Shown here: piece by piece, positions 22,105 through 30,145 of the stretch
How positions within the stretch are numbered: position 1 is the first letter of the stretch
How the letters are laid out: each line of letters starts with the position of its first letter
Source of the DNA: Burkholderiaceae bacterium
Lineage (GTDB): Bacteria > Pseudomonadota > Gammaproteobacteria > Burkholderiales > Burkholderiaceae_E
Direction of reading: 5' to 3'
Assembly: GCA_023954015.1 (NCBI GenBank)
Contig: JAMLIS010000006.1
Location: 1 to 64,000 of the forward strand
Length of the DNA: 64,000 nucleotides
Made by a program: the position numbers and the translations under genes
The notes under the pieces: generated by a model
Seen by the model: only the letters and a program-made list of their open reading frames with translations
Told to the model about the DNA's origin: nothing
Database searches by the model: none

Positions 22105-23001
22105 ATGACGAACCATCGCGAGCAATCGGTCGACGACTCACTCCTTTGCCGCGCCGCGGAATGCATTGCGCAGGGCACGGGTCTTCTCGTGCTCGCCGGC
22201 GCGGGCATCGGCGTCGACTCCGGGTTGCCCGACTTTCGCGGCGACGAGGGCTTCTGGCGCGCATATCCGGCGCTGCGCGGCTCGGCGATCCGCCTGGGCG
22301 ACATCGCCAACCCACGATCCTTCGTCGACGATCCGGCACTCGCGTGGGGCTTTTACGGTCACCGACTGACGATGTATCGCGAAACCGCCCCGCATGCCGG
22401 CTTCGCGATCCTGAACCGCTGGTGCGAATCGATGCCCGACGGCTGGTGGGTTTCGACGACGAACGTCGACGGACATTTCCAGAAGGCGGGGTTCATCGCG
22501 AAGTACGTCCATGAGTGCCACGGCTCGATCCATGATCTTCAATGCACGAAGCCGTGCGATGCGGGCACCTGGCCGGCAACGAAGCTGCAGCCGGTGGTCG
22601 ACGGGAAACTGCGATGGGTCGGCAACTTGCCGCTGTGCCGACGGTGCAGTGACATGGCCCGGCCGAACATCCTGATGTTCGACGACGCGCAATGGGTCGG
22701 TGATCAGTCGGAGGCGAAATACCGGGAGCTTGTCGAGTGGCTCGATGCGGTGCAGCGACTCGTCATCGTCGAGGTCGGCGCAGGCACGGCGATTCCGACG
22801 CTGCGCCTTTTCGGTGACCGGCTCGTGCGGCACCGCAGTGCGAAGCGGATCCGGATCAATCTGCGCGACTCCGATGTCGGCGACCAGGGCTCGATCGGCA
22901 TCGCGGCCGAAGCGCTCGGTGCGTTGTCGGCGATCGAGCTGCGGATGCAAGGGCCGTCGCGCGGCGCCCGAGCCGAAGCCGAGCGGTTTCCGACGCGATG
23001 A
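22105..23001 (+). CDS. Sir2-family NAD-dependent protein deacylase
   Basis: 298 residues. NAD-binding GAGIGVDSGLPDFRG (32-46), STTNVDGHF (117-125) and catalytic His139 in CHGS are present; four zinc cysteines fall at 147, 151, 178 and 181. Position 36 is Gly where most sirtuins have Ser (GAGIS). Sirtuins remove acyl groups from lysines using NAD; bacterial substrates include acetyl-CoA synthetase. The next gene starts 14 nt downstream, so the two may be co-transcribed. No N-terminal effector or defence-type fusion is visible. Confidence 0.88.
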   Translation: MTNHREQSVDDSLLCRAAECIAQGTGLLVLAGAGIGVDSGLPDFRGDEGFWRAYPALRGSAIRLGDIANPRSFVDDPALAWGFYGHRLTMYRETAPHAGFAILNRWCESMPDGWWVSTTNVDGHFQKAGFIAKYVHECHGSIHDLQCTKPCDAGTWPATKLQPVVDGKLRWVGNLPLCRRCSDMARPNILMFDDAQWVGDQSEAKYRELVEWLDAVQRLVIVEVGAGTAIPTLRLFGDRLVRHRSAKRIRINLRDSDVGDQGSIGIAAEALGALSAIELRMQGPSRGARAEAERFPTR

Positions 23002-23014
23002 AAGCAGACGATCG

Positions 23015-23890
23015 ATGTATCGCATCATGACATCCGAACACGCCGAGTCCGAATACGTCACCGGCCAGTACCGCCCCACGTTCCCCGCGATGCTCGCCGG
23101 CTACGAAGCGCGCGCAGCGGATGCCGTGCAGAGCGAGCGCTGCGAACTCGATCTGCCTTATGGAAGCCGGCCACGCGAGACCTTCGACCTGTTCGTCGCA
23201 CACGGAGCGGCGCGCGGCGTGCTCGTGTATTTCCACGCCGGCTACTGGCAGTCGCGCGACAAGTCGGGATTCCGCTTCCTGGCGCCCGCCTTCACGCGAC
23301 GGGGACTGCACGTGGCGCTGGTCAACTACCCGCTATGCCCGACCGTGGACCTGGCGACACTGCTCGATTCGGCACGGCGTTCGATTCCCGCGATCGGGGC
23401 GTGCGTTGCGGCACGAGCCGATGACGCGGCGCAGGCGTCGGGCGATCCTGCGCGAGCGCGTCGCTCGATGCCGCTGATCGTGTCGGGACACTCGGCCGGC
23501 GCCCACATCGCGATCGAACTCGCGCTGACGCGCCCGACGCTCGACGTGGCGGCAGTCATCGCGCTCAGCGGCATCTACGACCTGCTGCCGCTGATCGACA
23601 CGACGCTGAACCGCAACCTGAAACTCGACGCTGAAAGTGCGCGGACGCATTCCCCGCTGTTTCGCGTCGCTGCCGGCTCGGCGCCGGCGCTCTTCGCCGT
23701 AGGCGCCGCCGAGACGACCGCGTTCGTCGAGCAGAGCCGTCGCATGCACGACGCCTGGCTCGCGCGCGGCAATCGCAGCACGCTGCAGGTCGTGCACGGC
23801 GCCGATCACTTCAGCGTGCTGGGCGAATTCGTCACCGAAGGCAGCGTCCTCGCGGAGCGGGTGATGCAGATGCTCGCCTTCGAGCCGTAG
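23015..23890 (+). CDS. Alpha/beta hydrolase, arylformamidase (kynurenine formamidase)-like
   Basis: 291 residues. The oxyanion motif HAGYW (74-78) replaces the usual HGGYW, followed by RDKSGFRF as in kynurenine formamidases. The nucleophile elbow GHSAG has Ser160, and the C-terminal VHGADHFSVL supplies the His. The family hydrolyses N-formylkynurenine or related small amides and esters. A second ATG four codons later is an alternative start, since neither has a strong ribosome-binding site. Downstream of the sirtuin; no kynureninase or tryptophan dioxygenase is nearby, so substrate is open. Confidence 0.75.
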   Translation: MYRIMTSEHAESEYVTGQYRPTFPAMLAGYEARAADAVQSERCELDLPYGSRPRETFDLFVAHGAARGVLVYFHAGYWQSRDKSGFRFLAPAFTRRGLHVALVNYPLCPTVDLATLLDSARRSIPAIGACVAARADDAAQASGDPARARRSMPLIVSGHSAGAHIAIELALTRPTLDVAAVIALSGIYDLLPLIDTTLNRNLKLDAESARTHSPLFRVAAGSAPALFAVGAAETTAFVEQSRRMHDAWLARGNRSTLQVVHGADHFSVLGEFVTEGSVLAERVMQMLAFEP

Positions 23891-24034
23891 CGGCGAGGCG
23901 CTCGCGGGCGGCGATGCTACGCTGGCGGTGCGCTTCGTTGCCTGCGCGAAGCAGCGATCCGACGAGCCTGCGAGCCTTCGCCGGGCTATCGGAGCGTTCG
24001 ACGACCCTGACGAACCAAGGACCGAGGACACACG

Positions 24035-24331
24035 ATGAGCCTGTTCGACACCATGAAGGGGGTGCCCCTGCCGACCACCGAAGCCGAGCGCAACGAGTTC
24101 GTCGTATCCGAGGTTTCACACGGATTCTGGGAATACCATCTTTCGCGCAGGAACAACATCCTGCGCGCACTGTGCGGGGCGCCGACGATGCCGACGGCGA
24201 TGCCGCTTTCGGCCTGGGGCAGCCAGGTCGAGGAAGGACTTCCGAGGCGTCCGATCTACTGCGAAGCGTGCGCGCGCATCGCCTGGCCGCCCGCCGGCGA
24301 AGCGGCAAGGGAAGCAAGGCGCCCGGACTGA
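24035..24331 (+). CDS. Small conserved-looking hypothetical protein with paired cysteines (98 aa)
   Basis: It begins MSLFDTMKGVPLPTTEAERN after a GAGGA site about 9 nt upstream. Central sequence HGFWEYHLSRRNNILRALCG and the CxxC motif YCEACARI, together with the earlier Cys, could bind a metal. No signal peptide. I do not recognise the family; a small zinc- or iron-binding protein is possible but unproven. Confidence 0.65.
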   Translation: MSLFDTMKGVPLPTTEAERNEFVVSEVSHGFWEYHLSRRNNILRALCGAPTMPTAMPLSAWGSQVEEGLPRRPIYCEACARIAWPPAGEAAREARRPD

Positions 24332-24449
24332 AGCCGGATCGGCTGCGCCGCCCCGTGGCGTCGTGTCGCACCGCGACAAGAGCTTGCGCTGCTGCTCGTG
24401 GAATCGACTCTTCGAACCGTAACGCTACCTTCCATGCGGGGAAGCACGT

Positions 24450-25157
24450 TCAGGCGCGCGCGTACAGCGGCAGCACGGCGCCGCTGATCTCGCGGTTGGC
24501 GGGGGAAACGAGCTGCACCACCGCCTCGGCGGCCGCCTCGGTCGTGAGCCACCGGGACGTGTCGGCGTCGGGCATCGCCCGGCGATTGGCCGCAGTGTCC
24601 AGCGTCGAAGGGGCGATCGCGTTCACGAGAATGCGCTCGTCCTTCAGTTCCTCGGCCAACGCCACCGTGATCGCGGCCACGGCGGACTTGCTCGCCGCGT
24701 AGGCCGCCATGCGTGCCCCCTTGCGCGGCTCGAGTCCGGGTCGCGCGCAGACGTTGACGATGCGCCCGCCTTCGCCGGTTCTGCGCATGGCGCGCACCGC
24801 AGCTCGCGAGCCGAGGTACGCGGTCAGGGCGTTCGTTTCGATCATCCGCAGGAAATCCGTGCGCGACGCCTCGACGATCGAACCCATGGCGAATCCGCCC
24901 GCGAGATGCACCGAGGCCCAAAGCGCGGGAATCGAATCGTAGAACCGGTCGACGGCGTCCTGGTCGGTCAGTTCGACGCCGGGAACGATCTTCAGTCGCA
25001 CGGCATCCGCATGCGCGCCCGGCGCCACAGGGCCGGCCTGCCGGCTCGGCACGTGACAGATTGCACCCGAATCGAGCAGACGACGCACGACCGCCGCGCC
25101 CAATGCTCCCGTTCCTCCGGTCACGACGACGTTCTTTCCGGCGAGCGGTTCGATCAT
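24450..25157 (-). CDS. Short-chain dehydrogenase/reductase
   Basis: 235 residues with the nucleotide-binding VVVTGGTGALGAAV at 10-23 and catalytic YAASKSA (Tyr-x3-Lys). The Asn-Ala-Gly motif is replaced by HLAGGF, as in atypical SDRs. The substrate cannot be deduced. It is the last gene of a leftward run that begins at the ferritin-like gene. Confidence 0.85.
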   Translation of the reverse strand: MIEPLAGKNVVVTGGTGALGAAVVRRLLDSGAICHVPSRQAGPVAPGAHADAVRLKIVPGVELTDQDAVDRFYDSIPALWASVHLAGGFAMGSIVEASRTDFLRMIETNALTAYLGSRAAVRAMRRTGEGGRIVNVCARPGLEPRKGARMAAYAASKSAVAAITVALAEELKDERILVNAIAPSTLDTAANRRAMPDADTSRWLTTEAAAEAVVQLVSPANREISGAVLPLYARA

Positions 25158-25236
25158 GGCCGCACCGGCTCGCGCAGTTCGTCCGGGCTACGAATCGTTG
25201 TCGTAGTCCCGGCGTTCCCGCATCGGTACCCCCGGC

Positions 25237-25623
25237 TCATTGTCCGATCCATTGCCGAAGCTCGATCGAATTGCCGTCGGGGTCGCGGATTTCCGCCCGG
25301 GCATACGCCGGACGAACGAGCGGACCCCAGGTGCATTCGATGCCCCTGGCCTTTAGCGCGTCGAGCGCGCCCTGCATGTCGTCGACCTCGAGCGCCATCA
25401 TGCGGTAGCCGAGGCGCTCGCCCTCGGCGCGCGGCTGCGGCGGCGTTTCGGTGAAGGTCATCAGTTCCACCGTCGTGCCGCCGAGATCGAGATAGACGAG
25501 CTTCAGTCCACCGGGAACGGCGAAGCGCGAGCGCACGCGGAAGCCGAGCACTTCGGTGTAGAAGCGCACCGCGCGTTCCTCGTCGACAGTGACGATTTCG
25601 ATGTGATCGATGCGCTTGAACAC
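25237..25623 (-). CDS. VOC (glyoxalase/dioxygenase fold) family protein
   Basis: 128 residues from a GTG at 25623 with AGGAGG six bases upstream. Starts FKRIDHIEIVTVDEERAVRFYTEVLGF, a typical VOC opening with a metal-ligand His, and ends ARAEIRDPDGNSIELRQW with the C-terminal Glu. One pair of beta-alpha-beta-beta-beta modules, so it should act as a dimer. Glyoxalase I, methylmalonyl-CoA epimerase or resistance proteins share the fold; the specific role is unknown. Confidence 0.85.
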   Translation of the reverse strand: MFKRIDHIEIVTVDEERAVRFYTEVLGFRVRSRFAVPGGLKLVYLDLGGTTVELMTFTETPPQPRAEGERLGYRMMALEVDDMQGALDALKARGIECTWGPLVRPAYARAEIRDPDGNSIELRQWIGQ

Positions 25624-25631
25624 GATGCCTC

Positions 25632-26891
25632 CTATGAAGAGATGTCGCCGCGACGCCCGGCATTCGTCGTGCTTCGCTGGATCGAATACGCCGCCGCCAG
25701 CAGCAACAGCGCGAGCGAAGCCAGCATCGCCGCGTCGCCGAAGGCATCGGCCACGAGCGCGCCCAGCAGCGGTCCTGCCGCAGCGCCCATGAAACGAGTG
25801 AAGTTGTAGATGCCCATCGCGGTGGCTCGATTGACGCTGAACAGACTCACCAGCAGCGTCGATTGCGCCGGCAGGCTGGCGCCGAGCAGCACGCCGAACA
25901 GCATCATGGCGGCGCCGAGCCGCCACAGCGTCAGCGTGCCGGTGAAGACGAGCAGCCACAGCGCCAGCACGGTTGCGGCGATCGCCCAGGAGCCGATCCG
26001 GATGATTCGCTCGCTGGCCCAGTGCGCGAGCCGGCGCTTGGCGAAGGTGATTCCGGCGAGGATGCCTGCCGTGAGCGGCACGAAGGCGATTCCCTTCTGC
26101 GCCGTCGACAGGCCGAAGCGTTCGACGAGCAGCGGCAGGAAGACGAGGAACACGTAATAGCCGTAGAACTGGCCGAAGCCGAGGAGAAGAATCGCGCGTG
26201 CGGGGCCGACGCGCGCGATGCTGCGCACGCTTTCGAAGGTGATGCTGCCGGCGCCGTCGTGGGCGTGATGCACCGTCTCGGGCACCACGGCCCGGTCGTA
26301 CAGCAGCACGACGACGCCCGCGACGCTCAGCACGGCGAAGGCCCACTGCCAATGGAGAAAGCCGGCCACGAAGCCGCCGATCACCGGGCCGAAGACGGGC
26401 CCGAGGAAGACGACGAGCTGGTTGACGCTCATCGCGTGCTGGCGCTCGCCCGCCGCATAGACGTCGCCGATCACGGTGGCCGCGATCAACGATCCGGTGC
26501 TGATGCCGCAGGCCTGGACGATCCGCCCGACGAGGAACAGCGAGTACGCCGGAGCGAGCAGGCACAGCAGCGAACCCGCGACGAAGAGCGCCAGCCCGGA
26601 AAGAAGCACGGTCCGCCGGCCCCGGCTGTCGGCGAGCGGCCCCCAGACGAAGCTGCTCATCGCGAAGATGATCGAGTACGCGGAGATCGTCAGGTTGACC
26701 ATCAGCGTGCTCGCCTGCAGGTCCGTGCCGATCTCGACCAGGCTGGGCGCGTATACGGTCTGCGTGAATGGCCCGAGGAATGCGGCGGCGGACACGCCGA
26801 AGAGGATCCGGCGGCGTGCGCGCCCGTCGGGAAGAGGCTGCGCCTGGCGTTGCCGGCCGGCCGGAACCGGCCGCATCGAGGTGTCGTTCAT
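25632..26891 (-). CDS. MFS transporter, Bcr/CflA-like drug exporter
   Basis: 419 residues with twelve predicted membrane segments. The motif-A loop after TM2 reads GPLADSRGRRTVLLSG and the antiporter motif C region GPVFGPVIGGF lies in TM5, the mark of drug:proton antiporters. A 25-residue Arg/Pro-rich N-terminal tail precedes TM1. Stop lies 8 nt before the VOC start, so the two are likely one unit. Substrate unknown. Confidence 0.85.
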   Translation of the reverse strand: MNDTSMRPVPAGRQRQAQPLPDGRARRRILFGVSAAAFLGPFTQTVYAPSLVEIGTDLQASTLMVNLTISAYSIIFAMSSFVWGPLADSRGRRTVLLSGLALFVAGSLLCLLAPAYSLFLVGRIVQACGISTGSLIAATVIGDVYAAGERQHAMSVNQLVVFLGPVFGPVIGGFVAGFLHWQWAFAVLSVAGVVVLLYDRAVVPETVHHAHDGAGSITFESVRSIARVGPARAILLLGFGQFYGYYVFLVFLPLLVERFGLSTAQKGIAFVPLTAGILAGITFAKRRLAHWASERIIRIGSWAIAATVLALWLLVFTGTLTLWRLGAAMMLFGVLLGASLPAQSTLLVSLFSVNRATAMGIYNFTRFMGAAAGPLLGALVADAFGDAAMLASLALLLLAAAYSIQRSTTNAGRRGDISS

Positions 26892-26915
26892 TATCGTGTT
26901 CGTGCGCCGGGCGGA

Positions 26916-27767
26916 TTATCGCAGGCGCGCGCGACCGTCCCGACCCCACTCCCAATCGAACACGTCCTCGGCACATACGTCGAGGCATCGCGCGCAGCGC
27001 GTGCAGTCGGCGCTGGCGATCGTCGGCGCGCGGCTCTGCGCCGCTCCGTACAGTGCGGGGGCGATCACGTGCGGCTCGGGACAGACGCGAAAGCAGTCGC
27101 CGCACTGCGTACACGCGTCGCGCCGCGGCGCACTCACGTGCAGGACGCCGGTCCGTCCGACGAGCCCGTAGAACGCGCCTGCCGGGCACACGTGTCCGCA
27201 CCAGCCGCGCGGCACGACGAGCAGATCGAAGACGAAAACGGCGAGCACGGCTCCGTAGCCGCCGACCAGGCCGAACAGCAGCGCCCGGTGCAGCAGCGTG
27301 ATCGGATTGACCGTCTCCCAGGCGACGGTGCCGAGCAGCGCCGAGATCGCCAGCGCGACGGCGAGCACCGCATGGCGCAGGCGCCGCTCGGGCCGGCGAT
27401 GGCCCAGCAGGCTCGGCAGGCGCAGCGTCGCACGCAGCCACGCAGCGAGGTCGGTCACCGGATTCATCGGGCAGACCCAGGCGCAGAACGAGCGGCCGCC
27501 GGCCAGCGCGAAGACCGCAGCGACGAGACCGGCGCCGAGCAGCGCCTCGATCGCCATCGAACGATGCGCAAGCAGTGCCTGCACCGCGACGAAGGGATCG
27601 GTCAACGGCAGCGCGCCGAACCACCGGCTGGCGGCGAGCGTGCCGCGGGCGATCCAAAGACCCGCCCAGGGTCCGAGCAGGAACGCGACGAGCAGGGCCA
27701 GTTGCACCGCACGCCGCGCGAGCAGCCAGCGACGACGATGCAGCAGCGAAAAGCGCGCGGCGTGCAT
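26916..27767 (-). CDS. napH: NapH-type membrane quinol dehydrogenase ferredoxin subunit
   Basis: 283 residues from ATG 27767 (MHAARFSLLHRRRWLLARR), which matches the family start; the frame stays open 39 codons upstream through a repeat element, and that part is not native-looking. Four membrane segments carry CAWVCPMNP and CGHVCPAGAF, and the C-terminus has two [4Fe-4S] motifs, CTQCGDCFRVCP and CTRCARCLDVC. NapH with NapG passes electrons from quinol to periplasmic reductases such as NapA or, in other clusters, N2O reductase. No reductase gene lies nearby, so the electron acceptor is unknown. Confidence 0.85.
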   Translation of the reverse strand: MHAARFSLLHRRRWLLARRAVQLALLVAFLLGPWAGLWIARGTLAASRWFGALPLTDPFVAVQALLAHRSMAIEALLGAGLVAAVFALAGGRSFCAWVCPMNPVTDLAAWLRATLRLPSLLGHRRPERRLRHAVLAVALAISALLGTVAWETVNPITLLHRALLFGLVGGYGAVLAVFVFDLLVVPRGWCGHVCPAGAFYGLVGRTGVLHVSAPRRDACTQCGDCFRVCPEPHVIAPALYGAAQSRAPTIASADCTRCARCLDVCAEDVFDWEWGRDGRARLR

Positions 27768-27782
27768 CGGCCCTGCGCGCTC

Positions 27783-27943
27783 AGAACGTGTGAACCAATC
27801 GGCCGTGACCGGAAAGCGCGCCCGGAAGCGTCCGATCGAGGCGCAAAGCGCAGCCATATCGGTAGATATGGCGAGCATTTGCAACGAAGAGCGGGCGCTT
27901 CCTGGCGCGCGAGACGGGCATGGACGATTGGTTCACACGTTCT
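27783..27943. repeat. 161-bp inverted-repeat element (MITE-like) between napG and napH
   Basis: An 18-bp perfect inverted repeat bounds it: AGAACGTGTGAACCAATC at 27783-27800 and its complement GATTGGTTCACACGTTCT at 27926-27943. The interior holds the hairpin repeat at 27833-27886. The napG stop codon lies in the right repeat and napH starts 16 bp beyond the left one. No target duplication is obvious. It encodes no transposase. Confidence 0.6.
27833..27886 (+). repeat. Structured dispersed repeat, copy A
   Basis: A conserved left part GATCGAGGCGCAAAGCGCA precedes an 8-bp perfect stem GCCATATC-GGTA-GATATGGC (27853-27872), followed by GAGCATTTGCAACG. Copy B at 52173-52225 shares both flanks but has a different, still fully paired stem. 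Preserved pairing with changed bases points to selection on structure. Confidence 0.6.
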
Positions 27944-28557
27944 CAGGCGCCTACGGCATGGGCGGCGCGCACGGTGATCGCCGCATCGCCTTCGAGCAAG
28001 CAGGCCTGTTCGCACAGCCCGCATCCCGTGCAGCGATCGGGATCGACGACCGGGCGGATCAGGCCTCCCGCGTCGGTACGGCCCTGCTGCATGCGGATCG
28101 CCTCGCCCTTCAGCGGGCACGCCTGGAAGCAGCTGTGGCAGTAGGCGGCGCCGGTGTAGCTCAGGCAGCGCCGGGAATCGGAGAGGTCCGCCACGCCCAT
28201 GCGGGCTTTGCGCACGTCGACGAGCGAACGATCGAGCGCTCCGGTAGGACACGCCGGCACGCAGGGGATGTCGTCGCACATCCGGCATGCGTGATCGCGC
28301 GCCACGAAATACGGCGTTCCGGCCTGCACCGGTTCACCGAGATCGGCCAGTCTCAGCACGTCGTAGGGGCAGGCGCGCACGCACAGGCCGCAGCGCACGC
28401 AGGCGCCGAGGAACGCGGCCTCGGCAAGCGCCCCCGGTGGACGGATGCGATCCGCGGGCGGCGACGCGCGTTCGCTGCGAACCCGGCCGGCAAGCAGCGC
28501 CGTCGCTGCGCCGAGCGCGAGCACGCTCGACAACGCCTTGCGACGCGAAACGCGCAC
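27943..28557 (-). CDS. napG: NapG-type periplasmic ferredoxin (Tat substrate)
   Basis: About 204 residues. Start chosen at GTG 28557, preceded by AGGGGGG; it opens VRVSRRKALSSVLALG, a twin-arginine signal. A GTG 16 codons earlier (28605) is possible. Four [4Fe-4S] motifs follow: CVRCGLCVRACP, CRMCDDIPCVPACP, CHSCFQACP and CTGCGLCEQACL. NapG shuttles electrons with NapH on the periplasmic side. In most genomes napG and napH abut; here a 161-bp repeat element separates them. Confidence 0.85.
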   Translation of the reverse strand: MRVSRRKALSSVLALGAATALLAGRVRSERASPPADRIRPPGALAEAAFLGACVRCGLCVRACPYDVLRLADLGEPVQAGTPYFVARDHACRMCDDIPCVPACPTGALDRSLVDVRKARMGVADLSDSRRCLSYTGAAYCHSCFQACPLKGEAIRMQQGRTDAGGLIRPVVDPDRCTGCGLCEQACLLEGDAAITVRAAHAVGA

Positions 28558-28635
28558 TTGCCCCCCTCGCTGAACGTTTCGCCGGCTGCGCTTGCCATCA
28601 ACCACGACGCCCCCGGACCCGGAGCGTCGCGCACC

Positions 28636-29115
28636 TCAGCGCGTGGCTGCCCAGGCGCGCGGCCGGTTGCGCAGGTGGGCCAGCCAGTCGTCGAGCGCGT
28701 CGACGTGATCGGCTTCCTCGCCGGCGAATTCGGATGCGAGGCGGCGCACGTCGGGATCTTCGGCGTTCTGCCCGACCGAACTGTAGTACTCCATCGCGCG
28801 GACTTCGTTCTCGCGCGCGTACTGCAACGCGTTGAACGGGTCGCTCAGGCGCTCGTACGTCGCTTCCCCGCCGGCCTCCGGCGGGGAGTTCCAGCGGTAC
28901 TGCCACGATTTCAGCCGCGGCAACTCGAGGTCTCCGGCCCTTCGCTGGATGTCGTCGTGATGCAGCGTGGAGAAGTGCACCATGTCGCGGAACAGCGCCC
29001 ACACCTCGCGGTTGCCGTGCGCATTCATCAGCTCGGCCAGTTCCATGTAGCGTTCGGCCGCTTCGCGCTCGAGCGCGAGCGCGTGTGCGAAGAACTCGGG
29101 CAGCGTGTAGTTCAT
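28636..29115 (-). CDS. Ferritin-like (rubrerythrin-type) protein
   Basis: 159 residues from MNYTLPEFFAHALALEREAAERY. Two di-iron motifs are visible: EREAAERY with FSTLHHDD, and ENEVRAMEY with EEADHVDAL. Rubrerythrin relatives reduce peroxide or store iron; there is no C-terminal rubredoxin. The stop is about 78 nt before the napG GTG (31 nt before the alternative start), so it is likely the first gene of the napG-napH unit. Upstream in-frame starts at 29127 and 29187 are less likely. Confidence 0.75.
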   Translation of the reverse strand: MNYTLPEFFAHALALEREAAERYMELAELMNAHGNREVWALFRDMVHFSTLHHDDIQRRAGDLELPRLKSWQYRWNSPPEAGGEATYERLSDPFNALQYARENEVRAMEYYSSVGQNAEDPDVRRLASEFAGEEADHVDALDDWLAHLRNRPRAWAATR

Positions 29116-29232
29116 GCAAGGCCCCATCGGAAGCGCGGCAACGCGTGAGCGCTGCACGATCGAAACGATGTTGCCCTCGATCGGCACCCGCCCGAATTGC
29201 TCTGGATCAAGCGTTCGAGGCGACGCGCCCGA

Positions 29233-30102
29233 TCAGCGAACGATCTCGGCGCGCAGCGCGCGCAGCACCTTCTTCAGCCGTGCCGCGTTCGCGGGGCCGA
29301 CCCGGATCATGATCTTGCGCCCTGCCGACAACGATTCGAGCAGCGGATCGTCGAAGCGGTACTGGATGCGCGGCTGCACGAGGCGGATCGGGCCGCTGAC
29401 CTCGGGCGCCGTGAGCATGTCGTCGATGGCGGCGACGACCCGGTCGTTCAGGTGGCCGTGCGGATAGCCCAGCGCGCGATACTGCTCCTGCAGCAGCGGA
29501 TAGAAGCGGAAATAGAGCTTCGCGGCGGTCTTCGGATCGAGCGCCTCGACGAACTGCACGAAAGCGTCGTAGCGGGCGTAGTTCTCCGGCTGCAGCGTGG
29601 GACGCTCGCTGTCGCCGCCGGCGGCGAAGCGACCGGGCACGGGCCGCAGCGCGCTCCATTGCATGGGAACGAGCTGGCGCGGCAGGTTGTCGACGGTGAC
29701 GACGAAGCGGCGCGCGTAGTCCTGCATGTTGAAGAATTGCCCGAGACGGTCGCGCGAAGCCAGCGCGAGCAGCGCATCGAGGATCGGGGAATCGCTGTCC
29801 TCGACGGCGGGAAGCGGCCCGCCCGATTGGAGCGCGCCTTCGGGCAGCGGGAACTTCGGCCCGGCCTCGACGGCGGAACCCGGCTCTGGCGAAGCATCGG
29901 CGACGGCGCCCAGGCGATCGGCAGTGCCGTCGACCGGGCCGTCGGCCGGAGCCGTAGCCGGCGGCGCGGCGCTGCGGGAAGGCAGCCGCGGAACCGGTTC
30001 CATCTGCCACAGATAGATTCCGGCCGCGATGCCGGCAGCGGCCAGCAGCAGGAGCCACCACGGCGGCCCGGAACTGGAAGCGCGAGAGTGATTCGTGGAC
30101 AT
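29233..30102 (-). CDS. DUF3014 domain membrane-anchored protein
   Basis: 289 residues with an N-terminal membrane anchor (PPWWLLLLAAAGIAAGIYLWQ, about 13-33), a Pro/Ala-rich linker to about residue 95, and a conserved domain including SPILDALLALASRD, FVVTVDNLPRQLVP and YFRFYPLLQEQYRALGYP. These are DUF3014 features; the function of the family is unknown, presumably periplasmic. Confidence 0.8.
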   Translation of the reverse strand: MSTNHSRASSSGPPWWLLLLAAAGIAAGIYLWQMEPVPRLPSRSAAPPATAPADGPVDGTADRLGAVADASPEPGSAVEAGPKFPLPEGALQSGGPLPAVEDSDSPILDALLALASRDRLGQFFNMQDYARRFVVTVDNLPRQLVPMQWSALRPVPGRFAAGGDSERPTLQPENYARYDAFVQFVEALDPKTAAKLYFRFYPLLQEQYRALGYPHGHLNDRVVAAIDDMLTAPEVSGPIRLVQPRIQYRFDDPLLESLSAGRKIMIRVGPANAARLKKVLRALRAEIVR

Positions 30103-30145
30103 CGGGATTCCCGGGGGCGCTACGCGTGCCGCCGCGGGCCTGTGT

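Noticed and set aside
22105..23001. Sirtuin as a defence effector (Thoeris/DSR-like)
   Set aside because: It is a compact, complete protein deacylase with zinc cysteines and no fused helical domain or defence neighbour, and it lies outside the island.
27768..27884. N-terminal extension of NapH beginning MQMLAISTD
   Set aside because: The segment is translation of the inverted-repeat element; family alignment from memory starts at the Met at 27767.
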